The notes under the pieces: model-generated
Database searches by the model: none
Seen by the model: only the letters and a program-made list of their open reading frames with translations
What the model was told of the DNA's origin: nothing
Shown: in pieces, positions 40,008 to 53,100 of the stretch
Layout: each line of letters begins with the position of its first letter
How positions within the stretch are numbered: the stretch's first letter is position 1
Made by a program: the position numbers and the translations under genes
Origin: Cristatella mucedo
Taxonomy: Eukaryota; Bryozoa; Phylactolaemata; Cristatellidae
DNA length: 64,000 nucleotides
Assembly: GCA_009760855.2 (NCBI GenBank)
Contig: WPIO01000031.1
Location: 639,001 to 703,000 of the forward strand
Reading direction: 5' to 3'

Positions 40008-40871
40008 AGCACAAGTTCTCTCTCACTCTCTCAGGCCTTTATTTGGTATTTTTCCTTTTGGATGTCTCGAAAAGCTGTTTTGCTACACTTCAATGGGCAC
40101 CAACACATGGCGATTAATTTAATTTGTGCTATGCTGCATTGATGCGCTTAGCTACCGATCATCCTTGCGTGCAGTGAGGTTTGCACGGAAGTGACGCATT
40201 GCTACAGCTTGCCTGTGCGATCGCATGCTTCCAGCCAGGCAGGATGCAGAGAAAGCCCTCGCAGAACTCAACCTGGCATTGCTTCGATATAGCAGTAATC
40301 CACACGAGGATGAGGATGCGGTAGCCAAGCCACCAGTGCGCTTCGCTGCTGTGCATGTGGTGTCAACGGCCACTCTCTGCTTCTTGCACCTTCTAATTAC
40401 CAGCTTCGCGGAGCAATGCGAATGCTTCAGGGCTAAAGGCAGTTGACTGATCGGCTATGTATCTGACCTCTATGTGTTGACTGACCAAAAAGAGTCTTGC
40501 ATCGAAACGCGCAGTCTAGCTAGCCAAAGCCGAGTCGATCGACACTTTCTGAGACACCGGCTAAGCACACTGCGACCTGGAACCTCACGAACTCGCCAGC
40601 CAACCATGACACGCTGGCTGCCTCGTCGAGCATGACATCGATGCATGAAGCCACGGCCGAGCTCCAGACTACGAGCGAGCATGCGTGTGCGCTTCATGAG
40701 TGGTTCCATCTTCTCACAAGGATGTTACTTTTCTTCTCGCTGAAGTCACCAGCTCGAACACTTGACACAGCCGGGCCAAGGCATACGATCTGCTTAGAAC
40801 TGGATGTCGTGGCAGCTCGAGCTGCTTGCGGTGGCGGTGCACAGGGATCGACTAGTAAATCTGCCAGACAC

Positions 40872-41589
40872 TTAAGGGGAAATGTCAAGAAAATGCGTAT
40901 ACAATTTGTCTGACGATCGAATATGTATTTATGGTACCTTTCGAAAGACAAATATGTTAGAAATCGATCGAAAGTTCTGACGACTTCTGCATGAGAGGAG
41001 AAATTCGTTATGCAAACCATGCCTAACCCGGATGTAAACCAGAAGCAACAAATCTACAAATAAAAGATGTACCGATCTCTGCATCATAAGCGACTTGTAT
41101 CCCAACTTGTCGATCCTTGGTAGATCGCTATAGATGCTTGAAGCTTGTTGAGGCGCATACGTGTGACTTTTATACACCATTTCCAGGGTTGGTTGGTGCC
41201 TTGTAAATTAAATAACTCAACTGATATTTCACGTATCGGAATTAAATTTGAAATGCAAGTTCAGCTCTGCTTTTTCTACCCTAGTTTTTTAATTTTTAAT
41301 TTTATTTCGGTTTGATACATTTAACTGTATTTGGCTATATGTCATCAAACGTCCTGCAGCTTTATTTTCTGCAATCGACAGCATATAGAACCAATTGTAT
41401 CAAACCGAAAATATTAAAAACTAGGTAAACAAAGCAGGCGTGGTTTGCACAACGAATTTTTCCTTTCATGTGGAAGTCGTCAGAACTTCCGATCCCAGTT
41501 CTAACATATTTGTCTTTCGAAAGGTACCATAAACACATATTCGATTGTCGGACTAATGTTATAGGTATTTCCTTGACTTTCCCCCTTAA
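40872..41589. mobile_element. Non-autonomous DNA element with about 150-bp terminal inverted repeats, TTAA-flanked
   Basis: Bounded by TTAA on both sides (40872-40875 and 41586-41589). The termini are GGGGAAATGTCAAG... and its inverse ...CTTGACTTTCCCCC. The left arm (40876 to about 41027) and right arm (about 41430 to 41585) are inverted copies sharing long identical blocks such as GGTACCTTTCGAAAGACAAA. A smaller inverted pair (GGTTTGATACA / TGTATCAAACC) lies inside. No coding capacity. TTAA targets are the habit of piggyBac-type elements; that assignment is tentative. Confidence 0.85.
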
Positions 41590-42540
41590 GCTTAAAAAAT
41601 GAGGCCAAAGATGCAAGCCAACTAAATGCGCACGCTTAGTCTAAACCTTTGCCGAGCACATCAATTTTCACCTCGAGGCCTTCGAAAGATCAGCAATAAA
41701 TCCATTGACGGAGGAGAACCTTAATGAAGGGCCAATGCTGCCGTCTAGCTACCGTGTGGGAGCGAAGCTGATGTTCTGCTAAGAAGACAAGTATGCCGTA
41801 ACCAGCAAGATGCCCGCTTCGGCGGTAGCTGCACGAAGCGGCAATGACTAAGCTGATGCAAGTGAGGAGTTTTCTATAGTGCGCTTCCGGTGTTCACAAG
41901 GTAGCCAACAAATTTCAGTTGGCACAGCAATAGGTGTCAGTGAGCGATGACAGCGGGCAGCAGGCATATCTGAGGTAGAAAGTGCCGTGAAGGGTCCGAG
42001 TGGCACAGAATCAAGCAGCAGGAGGAGCAGCAGCAAAGGCTGGAAAAGACCAGTACCATAGCCGGCAGCAGATGAGAAAAAGGCACGGCACGATAATTGT
42101 GGCAGCAGCAGCAAGTTTCACAGTCTAGCAGCAGCAGCAAAAGCTGCTGTCTCCAAGAGTCTTGTGTGTGAATGAATGACTCAGCCAATTTTTGGTCAAG
42201 CGAGGTTCTTGATGCCAGGAGGTAGTGGTCCCCCCCCCCGACCAGATGAAGGAGTTTGGCTAAAATGTGGAGCCAAAACGTGGCATGTGACTCCTGATTT
42301 CTTGGATTTTAAATATCAACCTAGCCGCCACGTTCCATCAACTGTGCAGGCTAAATGGCTTCTTTGCCAGCCCTGTACCCATTCAGTAACAGTGGTCGAG
42401 TCTAGGAGGCGAGAAAGATCTTTAGCCAGCCACAGTCGCAAGTAGTTGGTCCAAATCCAGGTTAGGGATCGAACGTAAAGACTAGCTTCGGAGATCTACT
42501 AATTTAAAAAGCTAAGGAGATGTCAAAGAATAAATAAAAA

Positions 42541-42695
42541 TAAATTTCATTCATTTGGGTAGCGCCTTAAGAAAACTGAATCCAGGCGCTTCCCACATGC
42601 CGCAGGGCTCGAGCCCACGACCTCGGTCGTCCAAAGCACCTTGACCTCGGTCGTTTAAAGGTGATCGCCGTAACTCCTGGGTTAAACCAGGGTGG
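42541..42695 (-). mobile_element. SINE-A copy
   Basis: Minus strand: head with CCCAGGAGTTACG and GTCGTGGGCTCGAGCC, then AAGCGCCTGGATTCAG...TTAAGGCGCT hairpin and an AATGAATGAAATTTATT tail. About 26 bp of the head appear duplicated (GACCTCGGTCGT twice). Confidence 0.78.
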
Positions 42696-43789
42696 TGACA
42701 AGGCCACATAGATGACAAGGGTGGTCTGTCTGGTCGCACTAGGTTACCTCCCCTTCAAAGAGGAGAGCGGTGTCTTTTAGGCTAGTTGCACATTTAAGTT
42801 TCCTACGAGATCAATCATCGCCTAGTTGGAAGGAAGAAATCTAGGACCGAATGTTCGCACGGCAGGCATTCAGTTTTTACCAGTCACCGCAGTTGATTCT
42901 GCGGGATATGAATGCCAAGTTCAGCTGGGTGTCGCCCAGAAAGAGGCGATAGTCAATGTCGTGGGCCTCCATTCACATCTACCTCTACATCTACCTCTAC
43001 CATTCCTCAGGCCCTTTATAGGAACTCCAGCACACGTGACCGGTAGGCAGGACGAGACCTGACCAGCCCAAGCACCGGATAATTTGGTGAGAAACCCTAG
43101 GCCCGAATTCTTTAGCAATAGAGTTAAAAAGCCGCGGCCCGATGGACCCACTCGTGAGTGCTTTTTCAATACGTAAACACTGCTAGTGGCAGCGTCACTG
43201 GCCGCAGGAAGTCAGACGAGCGGCGACAAAACAGGTTCGTGCTTACCGCTAGCTCTTAAAACGCCCGCACTCGGCTGGCATATTTCATTGCTAAAACAGC
43301 AACGGCCGGCCGACACGCGCTGTACACTAAGCACTAGGCGTCGACTCCGGTAACCGACGGAGACCGCCGCCCGCATGAGAGACAAGGGCGCCGCCATCAC
43401 GAAACTCCCAGGTAATGAGATGGCTTGCGAGTGGGGTCGAGAGGTTAGTACTTCCAGTCCTATAACGAACGAATAGTCACATAAAATCAACGATTAGTAT
43501 GCAATTAAAAATTAAAATATATATATATATGAAACATTTTTCTCGAGAGTGTTAATGGCTGTTGTGGACCATTGTCGCCCTAAGGTCGATTGAGGGGTGT
43601 TAGCTTGTAAGGTACTGGTTCGCACGTAAAGAAAAGCTGACAAAAATGAGTGCAAATGCCTAAATAAGTTATAAATAAATTTATAAAATTTAGAAATATG
43701 TTGGACGAGAGAAATCCACATCTTCCAACATAACGGCGTCGGCCAATAAATGCCACCCCCATCCAAAACAAAGTGATTAGTTAAGCGCG

Positions 43790-44124
43790 CCTCTGCTTTT
43801 CGTTTGCGCCAGCTCTTAGCGTTAGATCGGTGCGTGAGCTAGGATCGTGCGGCTGCCGTCTCCACGCCGCTCGCCCTCGCGACGTTCTAGCCGTTCGCGG
43901 GACTGCACCGAGCTGTGCACCGCCGAGTGACTCCGTCGTATATCAACAATGAAAACTGCGATCGGCTCCGGAACAGAGTGAAACGCGCGCAACCGGCGTG
44001 AATCACCGAGCCGTCCCCCGGCCTGCCGGGCGTTCACAGTCGCCGGCGCCGCCGACTAGTCTCGACGTCGCGCATCCGCCGCGACCGCTTCAGATTCGGC
44101 CGCTCTCGTCGCGCAAGAGGGACT
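43790..44124 (+). promoter_or_regulatory. CpG-dense promoter/5' UTR region of mastermind
   Basis: Directly upstream of the mastermind start, CG dinucleotides become very frequent (runs such as CGCGCGCAACCGGCG and GACGTCGCGCATCCGCCGCG) compared with the AT-richer sequence before about 43780. No TATA box is obvious. A CpG-rich, TATA-less promoter with 5' UTR is the natural reading. The transcription start cannot be placed. Confidence 0.5.
43949..43981 (+). other. Possible short upstream ORF in mastermind 5' leader
   Basis: ATCAACAATG opens a 10-codon frame (MKTAIGSGTE) closed by TGA, 143 nt before the first mastermind ATG. The A at -3 and the CAACA context are favourable for invertebrate initiation. 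It matters only if transcription starts upstream of it. Confidence 0.3.
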
Positions 44125-44430
44125 ATGTATTGTACCATGTCCGAGCCTCCGCCACCGCAGCACCCGCCTTCGCCTGAGGATGCCCGGAGGAAGGGCGGCA
44201 ATGTCAACGTTCTGGCGCGCCTGCGGCAGCGCTTCGAGCTTTTGCGCAGTATGCACGATTCGAAGAGGAAGGATTACGATGACAGCATCAAGGAGGTTTA
44301 CAAGAGAGACCACGAGGAGACTCTTATCTACCACCAGAAGTGGCTGCAGAGCAAAGTGAAAAAGGCCTCGAAAAGACCCAAAGAGCTCGCGGGCGGCGAA
44401 GTCCGCGGCAGCGTCGCAGCTGCCGGTCAG
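44125..44430 (+). CDS. mam: mastermind exon 1 (CSL/Notch-binding helix)
   Basis: Starts [12 protein letters not shown]. The Met at codon 5 has the stronger initiation context. Ends GGTCAG with donor GTTAGT, phase 0. Carries the complete N-terminal MAML-type helix. Confidence 0.88.
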
Positions 44431-45710
44431 GTTAGTGTTCGGGCTCGCGCGCTCCGAACCGTTACGGTGATGGTGGCGCCAATCACTTGGGGTGCCGTGC
44501 AGCCCAGGCTAGTGGGGCTGGGCGGCCCATCGGACCAGTACCATCGCTTATTGTGATTCGGTTCTGTGCCATTGTATGCACCCAAGCTCGGCGCTCTCGA
44601 TCTGCCTCGCGCTTAGTCGTGCAGGCAGGCACCGCATAGCTGCTGAATGTATCTCTGCCAAGCTTCAGCGCTAAGGGTCTAGGCTGGCAGACTCTTCTAG
44701 TCCAGCGGCAGGGGCTTGCCCTTTGCCGTCGCCGGTAGGATTCTGGGATAGCTAGTGCCGGGCCGTTGCCAAGTTCCTCCTTTGGGTGATGATGCAGAAT
44801 CATAGCAGGGCTATGAGTTGCTCCCTTCCACGTGGCCGTTATATTGCACCAGCCGGCAGGTGCAGGGCTACCTGGCTGCCAACCAACAGTTCCATGCCTG
44901 TAGCTGGCTGGCTGGTGTGTGGGTTCACCGGCTGCTTTTGATCGTGCCGTTCATAAAAAAGCTCAGAGATCAATTTGCAGTGGTTCGGCATTAGCTCGTT
45001 TTGCTCCATCATTCTTGCATGTGTCGCAAGCCCTTCCTCCATCCGTTAAAACGTTGAGCCTCTAGTTTCGCATACCTAGTATATCTGTATTCTGTGCAAC
45101 TGCAGACTAGCAGCTGTGATGCATGTCAGCAGCTGCGAAGCAGCCTCGGAAGAGCGTCCGGCATCCGGTGTTTCAGCGAGTCGCAGCTTGATGAGGACTG
45201 CACCAACCACCCCCTGACGTAGCTGCTCGGCTTCCATCTGCCGATCTTTCATGGTTTAGCTGTTATCTTACTTGTCACACTAGAGCTAGGGACATTCAGT
45301 AAGCTGACAGCTGCATTCTCGTAAGTGACATTAGAGCACTGGCTCCTTGGGCTGAAGCTAGCTCCCACCGGTTTTGCTGCTCGTGAGCTCACCTGGCCAC
45401 CACTACCTAACCTCGGTAGTGTGTGGGTGTGACACCGGCAGTGCTCAACCATTCCCGGTCTGAGGTCACGTCGGGGTCAGAAAGGAGCACTTCCGGCTGT
45501 CTGCTCATGCAGACACCACCTGCGGTCGCCTGTCATCGATGTGCTTGCACTTAGCTTCCTCGATAAGTAGTAGGCTCGGAGCTTCGGGCCAGTCCCACGC
45601 TGGAGCCTGGGCGCCTGGGCTGCACTGCCCGAAAGCCTCTCCTGCCTGTTCTGTGCAATGCAAATCCCAGGCTTGTTTATATTGGGTAACAGTGATTCCT
45701 TGGCATGCGT

Positions 45711-45759
<49 letters not shown>

Positions 45760-45825
45760 TTCGTGCCTGTTTGTGTGTGTGTGTGTGTGTATGTGTGTGT
45801 GTGTGTCTGGGTGTGCACGGGTGTA

Positions 45826-45868
<43 letters not shown>

Positions 45869-48693
45869 AGGTGGGTGCACGCCCCACCCCACATGCACCA
45901 CCTTTGATTTGGGAATGAGCACTGACAGAGTCGGTGTCATGGTTCAGTGCAGGCGAGTGTTCGTGAATCACCAGCCTTGCTCCTTGCTGGCATAGTGAAT
46001 CACTCCAGCCCGGCCGGCTGCCCAATCCGACGTCTCCTGAAGCCGTTTGGTGCTGCCCGTATCTCGTTCTGCATCTTCGTTCTGTGCTTCTTGCCTGTGG
46101 CCCTCTCTAGCTTCTATCTCCTTCTTATCCCACTGTGCCGAAATACCGGCCCGGTAACCTTTGACCGGAAGACTCTTTGCAGCTGCCCATGGGTAAGGTG
46201 GTCACCTTTAACGACCGTGTTCGTGGGATCGAGCCCACGTGAATGCCGTGAATCTTCAACTCCTGGATAGTTCTCTTAGGGTGCTATACAAATAAAGTAT
46301 ATTTTATTTTGTTTCTTATTTGTAACCTGCTGCCCTTGGATGTGCGACTTGCTTTGCAGCCGGCAGTCGGAAGCCGTAGGGGACACTCGTAGTCACGAAC
46401 AATTCGGTTGCATGCCCGTACGTCACTAGTTTACCAACTTTTCACCAGCAAAACAAGAAGTGACTAGCGTCAGTTCGGTTTCGCTAGCACTTCGATTTGG
46501 ACTGTCTTTTAAAACAGCAAATGAATGAAGGTGGCATGTCACACAGTAGCACAAAGCAATATTTTTGCCGTTACCTGCTTCCCAAATGCAGTCAAGTTGG
46601 TGTTGGCGAACAGTCTAGACCAGCATTCCACCATTTTCGAGCACCATGGTTCATTGGGAAGCATACGGTCATGCGCTGATCTCGACCTCGTGTGGCTGTT
46701 AGTGGCAGGATGCCGTGTAGTTGGTGTGCAGCCGAAATGCAAGAACCTGACTGTTCATTTCGTGGACTCATGATCGCAAGAGGTTCAAGCTATTTGCTGT
46801 ACGTTGGTTTGTTCTCAAACATTCGTTTTGCCTGCCGTTTTGCCACTGACTTCAGACCATCCCCACCTGTCACCAACCGGGTAGAACTATATCGCAGTTG
46901 GCAGTTATGTGGTTCCCCATGACAAAATCGCCAGGCTGCTGATTCAGCTGCCCACCGGGGTTGCTATCAACTCCAGCCTCGTGGCCGGAACACCGGATGC
47001 GCTGGAGAGACCGTGTGGACACAGTAGTAGTGCTGACCGGAAACGCGAAGAAGAAGAGTCCTGGCGGCTCACGCGAAAAAGAGCGGCCCAGGCACTAAAA
47101 ACGCATGATTGGCTCGGGCGGCTTTTCCCCCACAGATGCCCTCCTAGTTTTGCCAGCGTTTTTTCAATCGCTTCGGCCACAATGCTCGTCCTTTGCGACA
47201 TGTCGGCTTCCGGCATTCGCTGGAAAACCTGAAAGGTACTCGGCGTAAAACCAGCATCGTAATCCAAGGCACGGCGTGTGAGCAGCGGCAATGAGCCGCA
47301 CTGCACCTGCAACACTGCCGCCTTGGCTGTGCAATGGCTCCAAGCTCTCCAGGTGCTTCTGCTTCTTCTGCATCATTTCCGCCATTCCTGAGCCTGGGAC
47401 GAGCAGAGATGCGGTGTCTGCTAGCTCTTGCTCGGCAGCCACGTATGCAGGACAAGGGGCGGAGGGAAGCTTGCCTCACTTTAGAACATGTTCAGACGGC
47501 TCACCTTGAGCTGCCGTCTTCAGCTTTGGGTTGCTGCACCAGGCCGCGAACAGGCGCGAGAGGTCTCGCAAGCTGATAACTGCCGCTTCGCGCGCCGCCG
47601 CCTTCGCCGAGCAGCTTCACCGCTGTTTGGCTCGGTGCAAGCCGCAGCAAGCGAGCAAATAGCCTTCGGTGAGGCCGCTGGCTCCTATGTTATTTCGCAA
47701 GTTACTCGCTCCGCTGCCCGGCACAGATCTGGGGACGAGGTGGTCTGCTAACCCACTCTGTCTGCCGCTCCGCTTCGTCCCGCCCTCCTCCCCCCGACTT
47801 GCTCCGAAGGCCAGCAGCAGAAGAAGCAGTAACAGTGGAAGCTTTGCAGCAGCAGCAGCCCACCTCCCTTCCCCTTCATCCCACCCTTCACCCAGGCCCG
47901 TGCTCGTGGCTCGCTTGCTGTCAGCCGAAGCGCTGAGCCTGGCCGCGGCAAGGGTTCCAGCAGGCTCGTCCAGACTTTGTTGGGCTGAGACTTAGCCGCC
48001 GGACAGTCGAAGCCACCCTCCCTCTGTTCCCCTCCATTTGGATTCGGTCTCGGCTTCATTATTGCTCGGCTTTGTGGCCCAGAGAATGGGCTGCCGGCTT
48101 GAGGCAGCTGGCCAAGTAGTGGGCGGCCACCACGGGCAGATCGGGTGGGTGGGTGGAGGGGGGGGGTGATGGAGGGTCGGCAGACGACCTGCTAATGAGA
48201 GGTGCCTTCCTGGCTGATTCAACGCTTGCCATAGCCGGAACACTTTGGATGCCCAAGCCGGTGGCTAGGAGGGGGCGTCTGCAGCAGAGGTGGTGGTGGT
48301 GGTGATGATGCAGCTCTCTGGCCCAGTGTTCGACCTGCAGAGCCGTTGAAAGAGTGTGCTGTGGGCCTTGCTGTTCAGGCTGTTGGTCGATCGGCGTGAG
48401 CGATCTTTCCGGGAACCATTTGAAACCACCCTGTCTGTAGGGCACGATGGTCGCACGCAGAGCTCTCACACGCTGCCTCTGCTGATGGTAAACAGCGCCG
48501 CGGGAGGAGGAGAGCCTGCTGCCGCCTGAGAGAAGCAGGGCTGAGAGCCGCCGCTTGCGAGTGGCATGGCCCCTTCAGCTGATGCCTTCTGTGCTGGCTG
48601 AAACTCGGTGCAAGTGTAGCCGATCGAGTAACGTCTGCTGGGGAGGGGCGGCACGCCCTGGCCGTCCTTAGCCAACTGCTTGCCTTTACCTAG

Positions 48694-48740
<47 letters not shown>

Positions 48741-50063
48741 CTCTCTTTCTTTCTCTCTTTCTTTCTCTCTCCTCTTTCTCTCTCTCTTTCTCTGGGGCAG
48801 CCTGCTAGGACGGCCAGACAGGATGGCCGAGAGTTGAGCCGGTAGTCTGGCACACAACCGTTCGCAGCCCCAGCGAGATTGGGTGGCTCGTTGGCCTCGT
48901 GGCTGCTACCTGCTCTTCCTTGCCCTCTGCCTGCTGGCATTGGGCTGCCGAGGATCAGGTTTGACCTCGTGCTGCCACCTCCCTCCCTCCCTCTATCCAT
49001 CCCTCTCTCCCTCCCCAGCTCGAGCATCAGACGACCTAGGCTTGAGTAGAGAGATCCGGCCGGCTGCTTAATTAGGGAATACTGCTAGGCAGGGGCTGCA
49101 GGAGGGAGCAGCAGCAGCAGCAGCTTACCGGACAGCTGCTTGCTTGGCCAGGCCTCCTCATCGTTTTTGTGTCTGCCTGCATGGGGACGACACGCATGCA
49201 CTCGCGCTAATCCTTAACCTGGACCACTGACTCTCTTCACGAATCGCGACTGTTCTCGATAATCAGCAGGCCAGTAGAAACTGTGTCGGGCTGAGCTCTA
49301 TTCGGTCCCTGCTAGTAAAGATCATCAGATCAGATAAGATGAGATGTCGGTCGACCCTTCCACCTAATCCTCCCGGCTGAGAGGTTAATCGGATGACCTG
49401 GTGGTAGCCTCGGCTGTAATGACACCCCGAGCGATTCCCTTGTGGCTGCCGAGTTTAGCTGAGCCAGCTCTTCTTTGACCTCTCGGATGTGCTCGAAAAC
49501 CGTAACAGTGGCTAGGTGGATGAAGGGAGGGGCTGGCCAGCCGTCGGCTCGGCTCTCATCGGCTAGCCCTTTCTTCAACTGATAGCAACCAGAGGCTTCG
49601 GCCAGATTTTCTAGAGCCTCTCGTCGGTGGCTGAGGGGCCGGCCTATCTTGCCCGTGAGCCAGTTGGTTGGGGGTGGGGCCATACGATGTGGTGGTGGTA
49701 GTGGTGGTGGTGGGTGGTGGGGCTGGTGGTGGTGGAGGCAGTGCTACAAAATCGATAGAAATGTTGGCTGCATGCATCTCTGGCTGACAGCCCTCCCCCC
49801 ACACACCCGCACAGCCGACACGGCAGCACGACCGTGGTTTTCCTTCCTTGTCTCCCCCCTCCACACACCATTGTTGGTCTCAACGAGGTGATGTCCCACT
49901 AGCTGTGGATGGCCGGAGCTTGTTCTGGTGGGCGATGGCTACCTGCGTTTGCAAACGCGACAAGTTGGTATGAGACAAAATGGCAGATGGGTCAAAGCTG
50001 AGGGTCGGTTAAAAAGTTAGGTCGGTGCCTCCTCTTCACTGCTGCCCCCCACCCCGAACCGAG

Positions 50064-50158
<95 letters not shown>

Positions 50159-53100
50159 GGGCACTTAGACTTGCAAGGCACGTTGAATTGCACCGTGGAG
50201 TGTTGAAAAATCGATTGACATACAGCTGTGGTGTGGCCAGCTGTGTGGTAAATTGTCTTTGGATTCGAAGGCTGCCGGAGGCTATGATAGGCCCTTCAAT
50301 GACGATTAAAAAACCACCAGCATCAATAGCTGCAGTTGGAAGCTTAGGTGTCAGGTGCAAAAGCTTGCTGCTGCAAATGGTCAACTGTACTTAGTAAAGG
50401 TGGGGAGGGCAAAATTAGGTTTGACCCAAGGAGTGGCCTATTCTTGACTTTAACCAAGGCAGCCCGAAAGCCACTCGATATACCCTTTGGTTTGGGAGGA
50501 GGGGAGGAGGAGGAAGTCTGAAGGGGGGGGGTCTGCTTATCCCCATTTCAGTTTGCCTATGAGGAGCTTAACTCCTGCATTGCTAGCTCAGTAAAGGACG
50601 TGGGATTACGTCCAGAGGTGTCCAGGTATGTGCTTGCTCCTGTACAGTCCTGTCTTTGCTGCATGTTGGCCAGGCTTTCAAAAAAAGGTGCCGCATGACT
50701 CACCAACCAGTTTGAATCATTTTAGCTGCACTCACCTTGACCTAAACTCGGGTGAATCACGTGCTGCAACCTATCAGAAGAAAGTCGGAGGGGGGTAGGT
50801 AGGCGTGGAGTGTCGTGACATGACATGAATGGGGGCAAAGAGAGGGTTGGAGGGACTTGCTTATCGCAGTGGTGCTGTCGGTCAGGTGCTGAAACACTGT
50901 CTCAGAAGCCATCGGTAGGCCATCAGCTCCGGAGGGGGTGGCTGGGGTAGGGTAGGGGGCACTGGGCAGCAGCGTTTTTGACCTGGCACATTTCGGCCCA
51001 GCTCTCGGGCTGATGCCGTTGCCAGCCAAGTCGACGAATGGCACCATTCACAGTAGTGGTATGATTTTATGAAATTTTAACCATATCCAGTTGATGATAA
51101 ATCTAAAACAACAGGGTTCTCGGATCCGGGAATTAAATGTGCTCCTATATATCGGAGCATGTTTAATTATCTATATTATTAATTGTATAGCACCCTGAGA
51201 TAACTTAATTTCTATTTCAGGCCCTTCACATATGCTGCGGGCTCGAGCCCATGACCTCTGTCATCAAATACATTCACCTTGGCCTTGGTTCGAGGCGAGC
51301 ACCTTAACCACTGGGCCAAACTACCGATCTATGTCGAGAGCAACCGAGAGTACGGCTGCCATCTGCTTTAGGTAGACGTGTAAATTTTACGACCGCAGAG
51401 TGTGTAGGCAGCATTATCCATCATAAACAGCATGCCGGCACGGTCTTGATGTGCCACGGCCGAAATGGCCTCCCGACTGGAGTGTTTGTTTCACTTGGCT
51501 GTGCCCTGCAGCATAAGATGGCACGTGACAATGAGACAAATGGGTGGTTCAAGCCAGTGCATTTCAGTGTGCTGAGGTGGCCTTTACTTTGAGCTCGTCT
51601 TTACTTGAAACATCGTCGTGTGCTTGGTTAGTGCCAGCTTCTTACGGTCCCCCCTCAGACCAGCCAAGCCAGAATAGAGCTTCCAAAGTAAAGGAGTGGG
51701 GCCGGAGGAGGAGGATTCCGATGGCGGCGGTGGTGCCATTTGTCGGAAAGTCGTGCAGCCGAAAGGTGGAGCAGCCGAAATGTTGAGCTCAGTTGAGTCG
51801 AGTTGAGCTGAACCCAGGCAACCAAGCGGTTGCCAAGGTTTTTCTCGGAGCCACCTGGTGGAGCAGAGAGACAGACAGAGACAGACAGACAGACAGACAG
51901 AGGCCGGTGGGCAGGGCAGGGCGCCGATGCTCATCGGTAGGCGGAGCTAGCTGGCTGCTCGCAAGAGGCTGCATGAGGCAGCCCAGACCGTGTGACTTGT
52001 TGCGCCACCGCCCTGCCCCCTGGTCCTGCTTGGCTGGTCGGAGCGAATAAATTAATGCCACAGCGTCGGTCTGCTGGCCAAGGCCTAAGGGCCTGAGTCT
52101 GTACCAGGTCTGAGTGCATCGTCTGCTCCTCCGAGCAGCGAGGCAGTCGAGCTAGATGCAGCTGCTGGATGAAAGAGTGCTGCCTGCCCTGTGCCGCCGG
52201 CACCTGCGCGGCTGTGCGTGACTTGGAGAGCTAGTCTCCGCATACGACTCACTGACTGACCCGGGCGCCAATGCCCAGGGCTGCTGCACTGCTCGGCACT
52301 TGCACTCGGCGGGCAGCTCGCCCTCTCGGCATCAGCGGCTGTGCGCCTGCGGCCAGGCCGCCTTGCCCGCCCCTGCCTACAGATTCCGCTGTGCACTGTT
52401 CTCTGTGTGCTTGTGGCTTGCCGGTGACTTGTCTTGGCCTGCCTGCTATCTGGCATCGGTGGTGGGTGGCCTCTTACCGGGAGGGGGGAGGAGGACTTCT
52501 GTTGACACTTGCTGTCCCAAATTTGCTGTGATCTGCCGATCTGGTCATCCGTGATCCAGTCACCGTGTTGGTCAGCCGACTCCGAATGTCGTACGATGGG
52601 CGTCTTTCAATCCGAACCGAAGCCTGTCTCCTAGGGAAATGGTGGCCTCGACAAAATAGCTAGAGCATTTCCATCGACAAGCAATCCCTCGTCCCCTAGT
52701 AGCGCATGTGAGTGTGCGTGTGTGCACGTGTGCCCATACGTGTGTTAATGTGTATGTGAACACGATGTGTATGTCAAAGTCCAGTCAAGGAGCTGCAGCT
52801 GTGGTAATTGGTATCAGCGATTTTTCAGTGGCAATACACAGTGTGCCTCAGGGTCGAAATAGGTACATGGCTTGACCTGTCGCCTGGATGTACAGAAACC
52901 GTTGCCGGTAGGGGAATGTCACAGAAAAGGTTCTGAAAACGTCACCTCGGTTAGACCTATAAACGAAAGTGTCTCTTAAATTTTGTAACCACCAATAAAC
53001 GGTAGTTCATAATCAATGGCAGGTTTACTTGAAATGGTAGTGTCAAGTTAACTCGTGTTGTGAGGCACCCACTGCTGGTCTCTCGAAGGCTTCATTTATA

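Larger units (their letters stand above)
40008..43789. other. Intergenic region between TRAP1 and mastermind
   Basis: The two genes are divergent. Apart from the long-TIR element (40872-41589) and a SINE-A (42541-42695) I see no gene. TRAP1's promoter should lie just right of 40.0 kb, but no motif is decisive. Confidence 0.75.

Noticed and set aside
49330-49683. 117-codon minus-strand frame with [20 protein letters not shown]
   Set aside because: Helix-like fragment, but no acceptor/donor structure or family I recognise; probably chance in mastermind intron 1.
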